From Desulfurobacterium sp. (GTDB taxonomy: Bacteria > Aquificota > Aquificia > Desulfurobacteriales > Desulfurobacteriaceae): a DNA stretch of 7,794 nt. A program made the translations under genes and the position numbers. Positions 6,148 through 7,794 of this stretch are shown here, one piece after another (positions within the stretch are counted from its first letter, which is position 1; each line of letters starts with the position of its first letter). The notes beneath the pieces were generated by a model. The model was not told the DNA's origin. It saw only the letters and a list, made by a program, of their open reading frames with translations, and did no database searches. The stretch covers positions 1 through 7,794 of the forward strand of contig JALSLT010000090.1 in NCBI GenBank assembly GCA_026988135.1, read 5' to 3'.

Positions 6148-7317
6148 ATGAAACGTTTTCTACTTAGTTTTATTGTTTTTTTAATGGCTCTGTTCTCTTT
6201 TCAAGCTGCAAAAGCAGAGTTCAAATTTGGCCTTCTCCTTGTAGGGCCTTACAACGACCACGGCTGGAGCCAAGCTCACTATGAAGCAGGGAAAGAGCTT
6301 GAAAAAGAGTTAAAAGACGTAAAAATGATTTACATTGACAAAGTCAATCCTGCCGACAGACCGGGAATTACAATTCCCGAGCTTGTTGATGACCTGGCGG
6401 ATAAGGGAGTTAAACTTATAATCGCAAACTCCGACGATATGAAAGACGGAATAAAAGAAGCAGCAAAAGAGCATCCTGAAATCTACTTTATCCACATTTC
6501 AGGTGATGACGCACTAACCGGAAAAGCTCCAAAAAACCTATCAAACCTCATGGGTAAAATGGTTTACGGTAAGATGATGGCTGGTTTCGTTGCCGGAATG
6601 ACAACAAAAACCGGTAAAATCGGATATCTCGGTCCTCTCGTTAATGATGAAACAAGAAGACTTACCGTTGCAGCGTATCTCGGAGCAAGATACGCATGGG
6701 TAAACGTTCTTCATAAAGACCCGAAAAAGCTAAAATTTAAAGTAAACTGGATAGGTTTCTGGTTCAATATTCCGGGGGTTACCGCCGACCCTACACAGGT
6801 AAGTAAAAACTTTTTCAACGAAATGTACGACGTAATTATCTCAGGAATCGACACAACAGAAGCTCTCGTTGTTGCCGGACAGATGAGAAAGAAAGGAAAA
6901 AATGTATGGGCTATACCTTACGACTATAAAGGCGCATGTGCCATAGCACCGAAAGCGTGCCTTGGAGTTCCGTATTTCAACTGGAAACCGGGATATAAAC
7001 ATTTCATAGAGATGGCAAAAAGCGACAAATGGAAGCAGGAGTGGCTCTGGCTCGGACCTGACTGGAAAAACATAAACAACTCTGAAACAAGCTCTGTCGG
7101 ATTTGTCACAGGACCGGCAATTAAACCTTCCGTAAAGAAAGAACTTAATAAGTTTATAAAAGGTCTTGCAACAGGCAAAATTCAGCTTTTCAAGGGGCCT
7201 CTCTACTACCAGGATGGAACAGTATTACTTAAATCCAATGAAGCTGCAACAGATAAGCAGATATGGTACATGAAAAAGCTTCTTAAAGGTATGGAAGGAC
7301 AGAGTGCTGCAAAGTAA
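6148..7317 (+). CDS. BMP/PnrA-family ABC transporter substrate-binding protein
   Basis: This is a 389-residue exported binding protein. Residues 1-23 form a Sec signal peptide (KR, hydrophobic core LLSFIVFLMALFSF, cleavage after AKA at 21-23). There is no lipobox cysteine, so it should be a soluble periplasmic protein rather than a lipoprotein. The mature part has the two-lobe fold pattern of the BMP family: VGPYNDHGWSQAHYEAG (32-48) corresponds to the family's ligand-contacting N-terminal motif, NSDDM (94-98) ends a Rossmann-type strand, and GKMMAGFVAGMTTKTGKIGYLG (141-162) is the typical central block. The C-terminal half is tryptophan-rich (W295, W299, W301, W306) and ends with IWYMKKLLKGMEG. 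C264 and C271 could form a disulfide. Well-studied relatives bind purine nucleosides; the ligand here is not certain. An ABC ATPase gene starts 9 bases downstream, supporting an import role. Shine-Dalgarno placement favours ATG 6148 over GTG 6145. Confidence 0.88.
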   Translation: MKRFLLSFIVFLMALFSFQAAKAEFKFGLLLVGPYNDHGWSQAHYEAGKELEKELKDVKMIYIDKVNPADRPGITIPELVDDLADKGVKLIIANSDDMKDGIKEAAKEHPEIYFIHISGDDALTGKAPKNLSNLMGKMVYGKMMAGFVAGMTTKTGKIGYLGPLVNDETRRLTVAAYLGARYAWVNVLHKDPKKLKFKVNWIGFWFNIPGVTADPTQVSKNFFNEMYDVIISGIDTTEALVVAGQMRKKGKNVWAIPYDYKGACAIAPKACLGVPYFNWKPGYKHFIEMAKSDKWKQEWLWLGPDWKNINNSETSSVGFVTGPAIKPSVKKELNKFIKGLATGKIQLFKGPLYYQDGTVLLKSNEAATDKQIWYMKKLLKGMEGQSAAK

Positions 7318-7326
7318 AGGATTCTA

Positions 7327-7794
7327 ATGGAAATACAATTTGAAAATGTTCACAAATATTTTGGTAATGTTCACGCAAACAAAGGAATCTCCTTTACGGT
7401 AAAAGCGGGAACAATCCACGGACTTATAGGAGAGAACGGAGCCGGCAAGAGTACATTGATGAAAGTTCTTGCCGGCTTTATCTCCAAATCTTCAGGAAAG
7501 ATATATCTTGACGGGAAAGAAGTTAACTTTTCCTCTCCGGCAGAAGCTACCAAAGCCGGTATAGGAATGCTTTATCAGGAACCATCTGACTTTCCAGCAA
7601 TGTCTGTAATTGAAAATTTTATGATAGGTATTGCTAAAGAGTGGAAACCTGATGAGAAAAAATACAGAAAAATTCTTAAGGAAAAGAGTGAGTTTCTCAG
7701 ATTCTCCATAGACCCTGACAAACCTGTGGGACTTTTAACCGTTGGAGAGAGACAGCAGCTTGAAATTGTAAGACTTTTAGCTGTCGGAATTAAA
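7327..7794 (+). CDS. Partial sugar/nucleoside-type ABC transporter ATPase (N-terminal 156 residues)
   Basis: The frame is open to the right edge, so only the first nucleotide-binding domain is visible. It shows an aromatic Y11 suited to stacking on adenine, Walker A GENGAGKST (35-43), the Q-loop LYQEPSDFP (82-90) and the signature LTVGERQQLEIVR (137-149); the Walker B would come just beyond the edge. The sequence style (NVHKYFGNVHANKGISFTVKAG, LIGENGAGKSTLMKVL, LTVGERQ) is that of the RbsA/NupO/YufO-like ATPases that serve carbohydrate and nucleoside importers. These are usually about 500 residues with two ATPase domains, so roughly two thirds of the gene is probably missing. AAGGA lies five bases before ATG 7327. 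It follows the BMP binding protein by 9 bases, so the two are almost certainly one operon; permease genes are expected next. Confidence 0.92.
   Translation, partial: MEIQFENVHKYFGNVHANKGISFTVKAGTIHGLIGENGAGKSTLMKVLAGFISKSSGKIYLDGKEVNFSSPAEATKAGIGMLYQEPSDFPAMSVIENFMIGIAKEWKPDEKKYRKILKEKSEFLRFSIDPDKPVGLLTVGERQQLEIVRLLAVGIK

Noticed and set aside
6310..7553. Minus-strand open frames opposite the BMP gene and the ABC ATPase
   Set aside because: They mirror conserved coding sequence and have no supporting signal or recognisable family.
1..7794. Mobile elements, CRISPR arrays, tRNA/rRNA genes, defence or toxin-antitoxin modules
   Set aside because: No direct repeat arrays, inverted terminal repeats, transposase or integrase motifs or RNA-gene signatures were seen by eye, and the coding density leaves only short gaps. 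No undescribed system is supported.

Overview
The window is a compact, AT-rich stretch of bacterial chromosome (roughly 35-40% GC by eye) with almost no non-coding DNA. AGA/ATA-rich codon use, Lys/Glu-rich proteins, strong GGAGG ribosome-binding sites and very short or overlapping gene junctions fit a thermophilic, diderm-type bacterium. A member of the Aquificota (Desulfurobacteriaceae-like) is my best guess. That assignment is inference from style and gene order; no marker gene in the window proves it.

Left half (1-3151, minus strand): one transcription unit read leftwards. It carries a PhoH-family ATPase (phoH), an eight-pass membrane HD-domain phosphodiesterase of the PgpH/YqfF type (c-di-AMP breakdown), and the first 23 codons of a small membrane protein resembling the DUF2905 family, cut by the window edge. 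PhoH and PgpH overlap by 20 bases. phoH-pgpH-ybeY is a widely conserved order, so the small gene lies where ybeY is often found.

Centre (3152-3256): a 105-base divergent intergenic region that must hold the promoters for both directions.

Right half (3257-7794, plus strand): ychF (OBG-family ATPase), thiL (thiamine-monophosphate kinase, TTG start) and uppP/bacA (undecaprenyl-diphosphate phosphatase) are packed with an 11-base gap and then a 14-base overlap, so they look like one operon. After a 56-base gap with a good extended -10 promoter candidate comes an ABC importer cassette: a secreted BMP/PnrA-family substrate-binding protein and, 9 bases later, the N-terminal 156 residues of its ATPase, cut by the right edge. 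The permeases should lie beyond the window.

Functionally this is housekeeping (ribosome/RNA-associated ATPases, c-di-AMP turnover, cofactor synthesis, cell-wall lipid carrier recycling) next to a nucleoside-type uptake system. I see no phage, transposon, CRISPR, RNA gene or defence island, and no convincing previously undescribed system. The points worth a second look are start-site choices, the small gene after pgpH, the shared divergent promoter region, and the substrate of the BMP transporter.
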